From contig SXMN01000115.1 in the NCBI GenBank assembly GCA_005777315.1, positions 1 through 40,309 on the forward strand: DNA of 40,309 nucleotides, in the 5' to 3' direction. This stretch comes from Verrucomicrobiales bacterium. GTDB taxonomy: Bacteria; Verrucomicrobiota; Verrucomicrobiia; Limisphaerales; F1-12-MAGs170. The translations under genes were made by a program, and so were the position numbers. Below the pieces are notes generated by a model, which was given only the letters and a program-made list of their open reading frames with translations, made no database searches and had not been told where the DNA came from. Of the stretch, positions 8,265 through 16,139 are shown piece after piece; position 1 is the stretch's first letter; every line of letters begins with the position of its first letter.

Positions 8265-9695
8265 ATGAAACGACAGCGCCGTCAACAATCGGAATCAAGT
8301 TACGCTCTGAGGAGCCATCATCTGCGTTTGTTGGCCTCCTTGAGTTTCTTCTTCTTCACGTTGGGAAGCACGGTCGCTGATCGCATTGACGACTACGTAA
8401 AACATCACCTCAAGCGAGAACATATTCCCGGACTTACATTCGCTGTTTCGAAGGATGGTAAGATGGTCCGGGCATCCGCGTACGGTTTCGCCAACCTTGA
8501 ACTTGGAGTACGCGCCACGCAGGACACCGTTTACGAGATTGGCTCGATCACGAAACAATTTACCGCGACAGCGATCATGATGCTGATGGAGCGAGGAGTT
8601 GTCGGGCTGGATGACACTCTCCCGAAGTATGTTGATGGTATTCCCACAGCCTGGACGAACGTAACTGTCCGGCATCTCCTGACACACACCTCGGGTATCA
8701 AGTCTTACACCGGCGTCACTAACTTCGTCACCTTAGCCCGCAACGATCACAAGGCGACGGACATCATCAAAATGGTGTCGAATTTCCCGTTGGAGTTCCA
8801 ACCGGGAGAAAAATGGAATTACAACAACACTGGCTACTACCTGCTCGGGATGATTGTCGAAAAGGCCAGCGGCAAATCATATTGGGATTTTCTACGGGAG
8901 CAGGTTTTCCAACCCTTGGGCATGACCACAACTCGCAACAGCGATCCCCAATTCGTCATTCCGAATCGTGCTCGCGGTTATTCGTGGGTAAGCAACTCTT
9001 TTCAAAATCTCGACCCAATCACCGCCAGCTCCGGCTGGGCCGCCGGGTCATTGGTTTCCACAGTCGATGATCTGGTGAAGTGGGACGCCGCGCTATATAC
9101 CGAGCGATTGTTGCGCAAATCCACGCTCGATCAAATGTGGACGTCTGCGAAACTGAACAATGGCACGAACACGGATTATGGGTTCGGGTGGAGCGTCGGG
9201 AAGAGGGAAGGTCACAGAGAAGTCGGCCATGGCGGCGGTACCGCGGGGTTCAGCACCTACATCGCACGGTTCATCGATGACAAACTCACCGTCATCGTAC
9301 TAACCGACAGCTCCGGAGGCACTGCCGCAAACATCGCCAGAGGTATTGCAGGATTCTACCTTCCGGCTCTTCGCGAAAAGCACATTTCCGACAACGATCC
9401 GGAGATCACAGACAAACTGAAAGGAATCCTGATCGCCACCATCGAAGGGAAACTCGATCCAGAATCATTCACGGCAGAAAGACGAGCCAGACTGTTTCCC
9501 GAACGTGCCAGGCAACTCCAGTTGGATCTGAAAGATCTGGGACCACTCAAATCGTTCCAGTTGTTGAACTCAAAAGCAGGATCGGATATTCGAACTCGCC
9601 GGTATCGCGCAACATTCCAAAAGGAAACACTGATTTTCAGAGTCGATTTGAACCCTGAAGGGAAAATCTCCACGTACAGTGTCGGATATGAATAA
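8265..9695 (+). CDS. Exported serine hydrolase, class C beta-lactamase / PBP-like
   Basis: This 476-residue protein has a basic leader and a hydrophobic segment (about residues 21-38, LLASLSFFFFTLG) that looks like a signal peptide or anchor. The penicillin-recognising fold follows with its three motifs: SxxK at S94-K97 (GSITKQFT), YxN at Y186-N188 (WNYNNTGYYL) and HGG at H322-G324 (GHGGGTAGFS). A C-terminal domain from about residue 390 holds the remaining 90 residues. Members are D-aminopeptidases, esterases or peptidases acting in the periplasm, and the true substrate cannot be predicted. It sits between nuoK and nuoL in the operon direction and has no obvious link to respiration. Confidence 0.88.
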   Translation: MKRQRRQQSESSYALRSHHLRLLASLSFFFFTLGSTVADRIDDYVKHHLKREHIPGLTFAVSKDGKMVRASAYGFANLELGVRATQDTVYEIGSITKQFTATAIMMLMERGVVGLDDTLPKYVDGIPTAWTNVTVRHLLTHTSGIKSYTGVTNFVTLARNDHKATDIIKMVSNFPLEFQPGEKWNYNNTGYYLLGMIVEKASGKSYWDFLREQVFQPLGMTTTRNSDPQFVIPNRARGYSWVSNSFQNLDPITASSGWAAGSLVSTVDDLVKWDAALYTERLLRKSTLDQMWTSAKLNNGTNTDYGFGWSVGKREGHREVGHGGGTAGFSTYIARFIDDKLTVIVLTDSSGGTAANIARGIAGFYLPALREKHISDNDPEITDKLKGILIATIEGKLDPESFTAERRARLFPERARQLQLDLKDLGPLKSFQLLNSKAGSDIRTRRYRATFQKETLIFRVDLNPEGKISTYSVGYE

Positions 9696-9927
9696 TCGGA
9701 CCTCAAAGAATTGAGAGAAGAAACATAGACCTGGTATTGAGCAAGTGATGAAGCGAATCAAAGAACATCGGGCTCCGATTCCGTTGCCCCCAGTGGCTGG
9801 CAAGCCGTGGATGCAATGGACCGGAATCGTTCGCAATGGTCCTCCGGATTTGTCGATGCGTCGTGGTTACTTTCGACCATCGCAAGCTTCACTGCCGGAT
9901 AAGTCTTTGACGCAGCCGCAAATCAAA

Positions 9928-9998
9928 GCCGCGGAGCGCCGCAAGAAACCGGCTCACGACGCGAGCCTTGGGGCTAATTCCCGGCGGCGCTCCGCAGC
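9928..9998. repeat. Palindromic repeat in the 345-nt gap before nuoL
   Basis: A 15-nt arm (9928-9942, GCCGCGGAGCGCCGC) recurs as its reverse complement at 9984-9998 with one mismatch. Between them is a further small hairpin, GGCTC/GAGCC (9951-9967). The structure ends 42 nt before nuoL. The rest of the gap 9696-10040 shows no convincing gene. A 99-codon open frame spans it but is made largely of this repeat. Confidence 0.7.
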
Positions 9999-10040
9999 TT
10001 CAGCTTCGCGCTTCAGCGCCTCCGCGGTACAAATTCCCAA

Positions 10041-12119
10041 ATGACCTGGACCGTCCAAAACCTCTGGTTGATTCCCGCGCTGCCGTTGCTGGCGGCGGGG
10101 GTGACGGCGCTGCTCAAGCAACGTCATCGCACCCTTGCGGCGTCGCTGGCGATTGGCTCGATGGTCGTCGCGTTCTTCCTCGCGTGCAGCGCGTTCGCCC
10201 AGACGCTCGGTGGACACGGCGAGGGCGATGCGGCCCTGCGGCAGGTTTTTAATTTCCCGTGGTTCCAGCTCGGCACCGGCTCGTTGAAGATTGGCTGGGT
10301 ACTCGACCCGCTCACGGCCTCGATGCTCGTGATGGTCACATTCGTCAGCACGCTCATATTCATCTACAGCGTTGGTTACATGGCGCACGACGAGAACTTC
10401 ACGCGCTTCTTCACCTTCCTTGCGCTGTTTGCCGCAGCGATGCTCGGGTTGGTCATCGCGAACAACCTGCTCATGCTTTTCATGTGCTGGGAGCTGGTCG
10501 GCCTTGCGTCCTATCTGCTCATTGGCTTCTGGTATCACAAGCCCAGCGCGGCGGCGGCGGCGAAGAAGGCGTTCATCACCACACGGATTGGTGACGTTGG
10601 CTTTTTTATCGGACTTCTTTGGCTCTACAGCGAAACTGGCACGCTGCTCTTCTACGACGGAGGCAACGGCTGCCTCGAACAATCCGCACTCGCGAAACTG
10701 GTCGGCACGAGCGTGGCCGGCGGCATGGCGGTGAGCACGGCAATTTCGCTCCTGATTTTCTGCGGTGCGGTTGGCAAATCCGGCCAGGTGCCGTTGCACG
10801 TCTGGTTGCCCGACGCGATGGAAGGCCCCACTCCGGTCAGCGCGCTCATCCATGCGGCAACGATGGTCGCGGCTGGCGTGTTCTTGATGGCGCGAGTGTT
10901 TCCGCTGCTTGCTGACCCAACAAGCACGGCACGCGAGGTAGTGACCTGGGTTGGTGCCATCACCGCGATTTTCGCCGCGCTGGTCGCTGTCGCGCAGACG
11001 GACATCAAGCGCATTCTCGCTTACTCCACCGTTTCGCAGCTCGGTTTCATGTTCATAGGTCTTGGCGCGGGTGGTGTGGCGGTTGGTATGTTCCATCTGT
11101 TGACGCACGCGTTCTTCAAGGCACTTCTGTTTCTTGGCGCTGGCTCAGTGATTCACGGCTGCCACGAGGAACAGGACATCCGCCGCATGGGTGGCCTGCG
11201 CAAGTACATGCCCGTGACATTCGCAACCTACGCCATCGGCATGATGGCCTTGTCCGGAGTGCCGTTGCTGTTCTCGGGGTTTTGGAGCAAGGACGAAATT
11301 CTTCATAGTGCGCTTGCCTGGTCTCCGTCGAAGATTCCGTTCGTATTGGGTCTGGTCGGAGCATTTCTGACGGCATTCTACATGACACGCCAGATGTGGT
11401 TCGTGTTCTTTGGAAAGCCAGCAATTGCTCCTGCCGTTACTGGCAGCAAGGCAGCCGGACACGGCTCGACACAGCTTCATGGCGTTGAAGCCCACGAAAG
11501 CCCGGGGCTCATGACCATGCCATTGGTGATCCTTGCCGTGTGTGCGGTCCTTTTGAGTGTGGTGGGTACCCCTGCGTGGCCTTGGTTGGAATCGTATCTC
11601 AATGGGCAGGCGGCCATCTGGAATTTCGACCGTCTCCTGGAATCAGGCACCCTTGTAACGATGATTATCTCCGCGATTGTCGCGGGCGCGGGCATCGCCA
11701 CAGGATGGATCGCCTATAGTCGCCCTGGAGCGGTCGTCGCCGATCTGGATCCTCTGGCGCGAACATTCCCCAGGCTGTTTCGGATTCTCGAAAACCGGTT
11801 TTTCATCGACGAACTCTACCAGGCAACGGTGATCCGGTTAACGGCCATGCTGGGGCTGGCGTCGCATTGGATGGATCGGCTTGTCTGGGGAGGTGTGGTG
11901 GAGGCGGTTTCCTGGATCATGTTGGGTGTGGCTTGGGTCAACCGGTTCCTGGACGAGAACGTGGTGAATGGCGGTTTTGATGGAGCATGCGACTCAGTCC
12001 GGGGATCATCGCGTCTTGCGTCGCGTTTCCAAGGCGGCCAGGTCCAGGCGTACCTGAAAGTAATCGCCATCGGGCTTGTCGTTCTGACGATCTTCGCGCT
12101 CTGGGGGTGGCGCTCATGA
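10041..12119 (+). CDS. nuoL: NADH-quinone oxidoreductase subunit L, long lateral-helix region
   Basis: This 692-residue antiporter-like subunit lies at the distal end of the membrane arm. Key charged residues are present: E151 (FMCWELVGLASYLL), K246 (AVGKSGQVPLHVWLPDAMEG), histidines near 270 and 355, and K417 (SGFWSKDEIL). The last three helices follow the family plan: TM15 at about 537-557, an amphipathic lateral helix from about 575 to 668 and TM16 at 671-690. The segment between the FFIDELY motif (587-593) and QVQAYLKV (667-674) is about 25 residues longer than I expect from standard NuoL. The extra part lies around WGGVVEAVSWIMLGVAWV. It overlaps nuoM by 4 nt. Confidence 0.96.
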   Translation: MTWTVQNLWLIPALPLLAAGVTALLKQRHRTLAASLAIGSMVVAFFLACSAFAQTLGGHGEGDAALRQVFNFPWFQLGTGSLKIGWVLDPLTASMLVMVTFVSTLIFIYSVGYMAHDENFTRFFTFLALFAAAMLGLVIANNLLMLFMCWELVGLASYLLIGFWYHKPSAAAAAKKAFITTRIGDVGFFIGLLWLYSETGTLLFYDGGNGCLEQSALAKLVGTSVAGGMAVSTAISLLIFCGAVGKSGQVPLHVWLPDAMEGPTPVSALIHAATMVAAGVFLMARVFPLLADPTSTAREVVTWVGAITAIFAALVAVAQTDIKRILAYSTVSQLGFMFIGLGAGGVAVGMFHLLTHAFFKALLFLGAGSVIHGCHEEQDIRRMGGLRKYMPVTFATYAIGMMALSGVPLLFSGFWSKDEILHSALAWSPSKIPFVLGLVGAFLTAFYMTRQMWFVFFGKPAIAPAVTGSKAAGHGSTQLHGVEAHESPGLMTMPLVILAVCAVLLSVVGTPAWPWLESYLNGQAAIWNFDRLLESGTLVTMIISAIVAGAGIATGWIAYSRPGAVVADLDPLARTFPRLFRILENRFFIDELYQATVIRLTAMLGLASHWMDRLVWGGVVEAVSWIMLGVAWVNRFLDENVVNGGFDGACDSVRGSSRLASRFQGGQVQAYLKVIAIGLVVLTIFALWGWRS

Positions 12120-13669
12120 GTTCACTCCCGTTGATTTCTATCCTGACTCTCGTTCCCATTCTTGGGGGGATTGCCATTCTTCTATTTGGCGCTGGGAGGA
12201 ACACCGCCAAACATATTGCTCTTGGGAGCAGCGCCGTCGCGGGGTTGCTGGCAATAGTGCTCTGGACCAGTTTCGATCCCGCCTTGAAGCAGTTGCAGTT
12301 CGTCGAGCGGCATCTTTGGCTGCCATCGATGGGGATCGAGTATTTCGTCGGGATCGACGGACTGGGACTCGTGATGGTGCTGCTTGCGGCAATCGTGGTT
12401 CCTTTCGCCATCGCAGCGACGGGTGAAATAACTGACCGGCCGCAACTTCATTTCGCGTTGCAGCTCTTCCTTCAGGCCGGGTTGTTCGGCTCGTTCACGG
12501 CGCTCAATTTCTTTCACTGGTTCATTTTCTGGGAACTGAGCCTGATTCCAGCGTTCTTCCTCGTGAAGCTCTGGGGAGGCCCCAATCGGACTTCCGCAGC
12601 TTATCAGTTCTTCGTTTATACTCTGGTCGGAAGCGTGGCGATGCTGCTGGCGTTCCTCGCCCTCTATGCGGCGTCAGGAACCTTCGACTTCATCCAGCTC
12701 GCCGAACTGTCACGCAATGGAACGTTGATGACGAGCGTGACGAGCAAGCTTCACTGGCCTGGAGTGTTGCCAGAACACGTTCCAATGATTCTCTTCGCCG
12801 GCGCATTTCTCGGATTCGCAGTCAAAGTTCCTGTAGTTCCGTTTCACACCTGGCTGCCTGCCACATATTCGGAAGCGCCTACCTCCGTATCGATGGTGCT
12901 CACCGGCGCGATGTCAAAAATGGGAGTGTACGGATTTCTTCGAATCGTGCTTCCGATCTTTCCCCATGAGATGAACGCCGCGTTGCCTGTTCTCATGTGG
13001 CTCGCGGTGGCAACCATCCTGGCCTCGTCGTTTGCCGCCCTCGCCCAACAGGATCTCAAACGCATCGTGGCCTACTCCTCCATCAACCACCTGGGTTATT
13101 GCCTGCTTGGAATTTTCGCCGTCGCGAAACTTTCGGCAACTGGTGCCGCTTCGGAGCTCGAGAAGACAACGGCGCTCAATGGAGTGGTTCTCCAGATGTT
13201 CAATCACGGAATCACCGCCGCCGCGCTTTTCTGTTTTGTAGGTTTGATCGAATCCCGCAGCGGGGGAGCTCGCAGCTTGTCGGACTTCGGCGGCTTGCGA
13301 AAGGTCGCCCCGGTCTTCTGCGGACTGATGGGGATCACCCTGTTTTCATCCATCGGACTTCCAGGATTAAACGGTTTCGTCGGCGAGTTCCTGATCTTCA
13401 AGGGCGCCTTCGGCATCGAGAAAATCCCCACGGCGGTCTCAGCCCTCGGACTGCTCGTCACGGCTGTGTTCTTCCTGGGCATTCTGCAACGAGTGTGGAG
13501 CGGTCCATTGGCATCCCGGTGGCCGGCATTTCCAGACTTGACCACACGCGAGAAGTTTCTGGTGGCTCCGGTGATCGTATTGATGTTTGTGCTGGGAGTG
13601 TGTCCGCAACTGCTCATCGGACTGTTTAACGGAACCATGACGCAACTCACTCAACACTTAAAATTCTGA
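12116..13669 (+). CDS. nuoM: NADH-quinone oxidoreductase subunit M, first copy
   Basis: This 517-residue proton-antiporter subunit starts at the ATG at 12116, which overlaps the nuoL stop. All canonical residues of the NuoM channel are seen: E140 (FIFWELSLIPAFFLVKLWGG), K237 (GFAVKVPVVPFHTWLP), K268 (VLTGAMSKMGVYG) and the glutamate of LNGFVGEFLIFKGAF. A tandem antitoxin/PIN region and then a second, divergent NuoM follow. Length is normal and no defect is visible. Confidence 0.96.
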   Translation: MSSLPLISILTLVPILGGIAILLFGAGRNTAKHIALGSSAVAGLLAIVLWTSFDPALKQLQFVERHLWLPSMGIEYFVGIDGLGLVMVLLAAIVVPFAIAATGEITDRPQLHFALQLFLQAGLFGSFTALNFFHWFIFWELSLIPAFFLVKLWGGPNRTSAAYQFFVYTLVGSVAMLLAFLALYAASGTFDFIQLAELSRNGTLMTSVTSKLHWPGVLPEHVPMILFAGAFLGFAVKVPVVPFHTWLPATYSEAPTSVSMVLTGAMSKMGVYGFLRIVLPIFPHEMNAALPVLMWLAVATILASSFAALAQQDLKRIVAYSSINHLGYCLLGIFAVAKLSATGAASELEKTTALNGVVLQMFNHGITAAALFCFVGLIESRSGGARSLSDFGGLRKVAPVFCGLMGITLFSSIGLPGLNGFVGEFLIFKGAFGIEKIPTAVSALGLLVTAVFFLGILQRVWSGPLASRWPAFPDLTTREKFLVAPVIVLMFVLGVCPQLLIGLFNGTMTQLTQHLKF

Positions 13670-13751
13670 CCCGGTAATTCACTTCAACCCTTCAGCCAAT
13701 GACACGGATGCCTCAATTGATGTGGATGTCTGCTGGTGGGATAAGGACCGT

Positions 13752-13925
13752 ATGAAAGTGGCTAGAACTCCCACGGAACGCAAATCTTCCGGGACACTGA
13801 TCGTGGAAAAATACCGACATCGCATGAACAAACTAACCGCTGCGGAGCGCGAGCGTCTCCTGGAGCGCGCCATGCAACTTGCCTATGGGGATGCCGCACA
13901 GCCCACCGCCACTCGTCGTCGCTGA
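13752..13925 (+). CDS. Antitoxin, upstream copy of a tandem TA pair
   Basis: This 57-residue basic protein (MKVARTPTERKSSGTLIVEK ...) ends LAYGDAAQPTATRRR. That tail closely matches the tail LFYGGVTQPAPTRRR of the antitoxin at 13995. Both genes overlap the following toxin frame by exactly 41 nt. It is therefore taken as a paralogous antitoxin whose toxin has decayed. The ATG at 13752 is preferred over one at 13722. It may still be made but would have no intact partner of its own. Confidence 0.55.
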   Translation: MKVARTPTERKSSGTLIVEKYRHRMNKLTAAERERLLERAMQLAYGDAAQPTATRRR

Positions 13926-13998
13926 CAGCGATATATTGATCTCTCTCTCGCCCCTCAAATTGACTTTGCCACCGCCTGATGAGATAACGCCCGCGTGA
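13885..13998 (+). pseudogene. Truncated PIN toxin relic (37 codons)
   Basis: This frame reads MGMPHSPPPLVVADSDILIS and stops after 37 codons. It aligns without gaps to the start of the intact PIN toxin at 14143 (MEASPSRPQLVAVDTNVLFN), including the first catalytic aspartate D14. The other three acidic residues are gone. Its TGA (13996-13998) overlaps the GTG start of the next antitoxin (GTGA at 13995), so the relic is still translationally linked to the intact pair. This is best explained by duplication of the TA pair followed by loss of most of the first toxin. Confidence 0.65.
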
Positions 13999-14183
13999 AA
14001 GCGCAAAAACCAGTTCCATCGAAGAAGGCTGCGGACGGCAAAACCCGCGGCGACAAGCTTGCAGCGGAACTGCGCGCCGAGGCGAATCACCTCTCCGACG
14101 CGGGGCGAGAGCAGGCCGGTAAGGAATTCCTGAAGTTATTCTATGGAGGCGTCACCCAGCCGGCCCCAACTCGTCGCCGTTGA
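13995..14183 (+). CDS. Antitoxin of the intact PIN pair between nuoM and nuoM2
   Basis: This 62-residue, Lys/Ala/Arg-rich protein starts at GTG 13995 and ends LFYGGVTQPAPTRRR. It is homologous in its last 35 or so residues to the upstream antitoxin copy. It overlaps the PIN toxin by 41 nt in a different frame and overlaps the relic by 4 nt. I do not recognise a named DNA-binding fold. The antitoxin role is inferred from order, size and overlap. Confidence 0.62.
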   Translation: MKAQKPVPSKKAADGKTRGDKLAAELRAEANHLSDAGREQAGKEFLKLFYGGVTQPAPTRRR

Positions 14184-14658
14184 CACCAACGTCTTGTTCA
14201 ATCTGGCTGACGAAGTGGATGACACCGTCGAGGCGATCGCCCTCATCCGACGCCGACTGGCTCATACACGCCTCCTACTTCCACCGACTGTCCAGCATGA
14301 GGTTGGCGATTGGGCAAGGCGGGAAGCTCACCCCAAACATCTGCTCGCGCGCAGGGCGATCTCCCTCGCAGCGACGCAGGGAATTGAGCCGGCATCCCTG
14401 TTGGCAGTCGGACACGGCATCGCGGAACAGATCGCCCTGCGCCTCCGCGAACGTGGGCTGCTTCCCGATGCGGAAGTAAACGACTCGCTCGTTCTCGCCG
14501 AGGCCGCCTTGTTGGAATGTTCGCTTCTTCTCACCGGCGACGAGCACTTGCGCGGAATGGATTTCCAGCAATTGACTTTCGAGTTGCAGCGCTTCGATCT
14601 CGCTGTACCCGTCATTGCCACGCCACGTGAGGTTGTGAGAAAGTTTTTCCACCAATGA
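14143..14658 (+). CDS. PIN-domain toxin overlapping nuoM2
   Basis: This 171-residue protein has the PIN tetrad D14 (LVAVDTNVLFNL), E53 (TVQHEVGDW), D114 (EVNDSLVLAEA) and D133 (LLTGDEHLRG). It is longer than small VapC proteins, with extra helices before D114, but all catalytic residues are kept. It is predicted to be a metal-dependent ribonuclease. Its stop overlaps the nuoM2 start (ATGA at 14655), so ribosomes finishing the toxin could re-initiate on a complex I subunit. This is an unusual coupling for a TA module. Confidence 0.85.
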   Translation: MEASPSRPQLVAVDTNVLFNLADEVDDTVEAIALIRRRLAHTRLLLPPTVQHEVGDWARREAHPKHLLARRAISLAATQGIEPASLLAVGHGIAEQIALRLRERGLLPDAEVNDSLVLAEAALLECSLLLTGDEHLRGMDFQQLTFELQRFDLAVPVIATPREVVRKFFHQ

Positions 14659-16139
14659 TTGCCTGGACCATTTACATCTCGTTCCTCGGCATGGCGGTCC
14701 TGATGTGCCTGCCGCGCGAGAACGCGCGCGCCGCTCGGTGGGTGGCGATGGCGGCGGCGCTGGGAGGACTCGTCCTCTCGATCGGCGGTTTTCTCGCGCA
14801 CAAGCCGGGCGCTGAAATCACCACGGTTGCAAAACTGCCGTGGATCCCTTCGCTCGGCATCGAATACCATCTCGCGTCCGACGGCATCAGCATCGTGCTA
14901 GTGCTGCTCACCGGCCTGGCAGCGGTCACAGGCATTCTTTTCTCTTGGAACATCGAACATCGCGCGAAGGAGTTTTTTGCGTTCTACCTGGCGCTCATTG
15001 GCGGCGTTTATGGCGTGTTCCTGAGCTTTGATTTGTTTCTCCTCTTCGTTTTCTACGAAATCGCCATCGTGCCGAAGTACTTCCTCATCGCCATCTGGGG
15101 TTCGACGCGGCGCGAGTATGGCGCGATGAAGCTGGCGCTCTACTCTTTCGTTGGCAGCGCCATGGTTCTCATCGGATTGATCGCGGCTTTCACCGTCGCG
15201 GGTGGCAAGACGATGAACCTGATCGAACTGGCAAAATTCCCGTTTCCCGCCAGCTTCCAGAACTGGGCTTTCCCACTGGTCTTCGTCGGCTTCGCGATCC
15301 TGGCGGGTTTGTGGCCATTCCACACATGGGCACCAACCGGCCATGTTGCCGCTCCGACGGCCGCTTCCATGCTGCTGGCAGGCGTGGTGATGAAACTTGG
15401 CGCCTACGGAGCATTGCGCGTGGCAATGACGCTCTTCCCGCTCGGACTCGCCGCCTGGCGGCATGAGATCGCGCTGCTGGCGGTGATCGGGATCGTCTAT
15501 GGCGCGACGGTGGCGCTTGTGCAACGCGACTTCAAGTTCGTCATCGGCTACTCCAGTGTCAGCCACATGGGATTTGTCCTGCTCGGCATGATGACGCTAT
15601 CGCAAATCGGATTGAGCGGCGCCGTGCTGCAAATGTTTTCCCACGGCATCATCGCCGGACTCTTGTTCGCCGTGGTCGGCCGGATGGTTTATGACCGCGC
15701 CCACACGCGGGAACTCTCGGAACTTCAGGTGATGAATTTGAGCAAGGCGCTGCCTTTTGCTTCCGTCACATTCGTCATCGCCAGTGTCGCCTCAATGGGG
15801 CTGCCAGGCTTCAGCGGGTTCGTTGCGGAACTCCAGGTTTTGATCGGCGCATGGCAGACTTTTCCTGCTCTCGCAATTCTTGCAGGGTGCGGAATCATCA
15901 TAGGAGTTGCCTACACGCTCCGGGTGATCTTGAAAGCATTCTTCGCTGAAGCGGACACTCCACCTGTCGAACCAGGGCACCCGCTCGACCCGATCACAAC
16001 ACCAGAGCGAATCGGTGCAGTCCTGCTCATCGGCACGACTTTGCTTGTCGGCCTCTATCCGAGAATCCTCCTTGATTTGATCGTTCCAAGTCTTGAAACG
16101 CCGCTGATGCAAACAATGTGGAAAGGAGGCGCACAATGA
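14655..16139 (+). CDS. nuoM: NADH-quinone oxidoreductase subunit M, second divergent copy
   Basis: This 494-residue Mrp-antiporter-like membrane protein is only distantly similar to the first NuoM. E135 (VFYEIAIVPKYFLIAIWGS), K247 (LLAGVVMKLGAYG) and E392 (SGFVAELQVL) correspond to conserved NuoM residues. The TM7 position that is lysine in canonical NuoM (K237 in the first copy) is leucine here, L216 (GFAILAGLWPFHTWAPTGHV). It overlaps both the upstream PIN toxin and downstream nuoN by 4 nt. Two NuoM genes in one nuo cluster are characteristic of complexes with a fourth pumping-type subunit. Confidence 0.93.
   Translation: MIAWTIYISFLGMAVLMCLPRENARAARWVAMAAALGGLVLSIGGFLAHKPGAEITTVAKLPWIPSLGIEYHLASDGISIVLVLLTGLAAVTGILFSWNIEHRAKEFFAFYLALIGGVYGVFLSFDLFLLFVFYEIAIVPKYFLIAIWGSTRREYGAMKLALYSFVGSAMVLIGLIAAFTVAGGKTMNLIELAKFPFPASFQNWAFPLVFVGFAILAGLWPFHTWAPTGHVAAPTAASMLLAGVVMKLGAYGALRVAMTLFPLGLAAWRHEIALLAVIGIVYGATVALVQRDFKFVIGYSSVSHMGFVLLGMMTLSQIGLSGAVLQMFSHGIIAGLLFAVVGRMVYDRAHTRELSELQVMNLSKALPFASVTFVIASVASMGLPGFSGFVAELQVLIGAWQTFPALAILAGCGIIIGVAYTLRVILKAFFAEADTPPVEPGHPLDPITTPERIGAVLLIGTTLLVGLYPRILLDLIVPSLETPLMQTMWKGGAQ

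Noticed and set aside
7333..8268. 311-codon plus-strand frame between nuoK and the serine hydrolase
   Set aside because: It is antisense to two antitoxins and the MazF-type relic, which have recognisable protein patterns; the plus frame has none.
9745..10044. 99-codon frame just before nuoL, overlapping its start by 4 nt
   Set aside because: The second half is encoded by a palindromic repeat (9928-9998) and the product has no recognisable pattern. The overlap with nuoL could be chance. Kept only as a remark.
9954..11108. 384-codon minus-strand frame opposite nuoL
   Set aside because: Its composition is Arg/Glu/His-rich without any domain, and nuoL on the other strand is certain.
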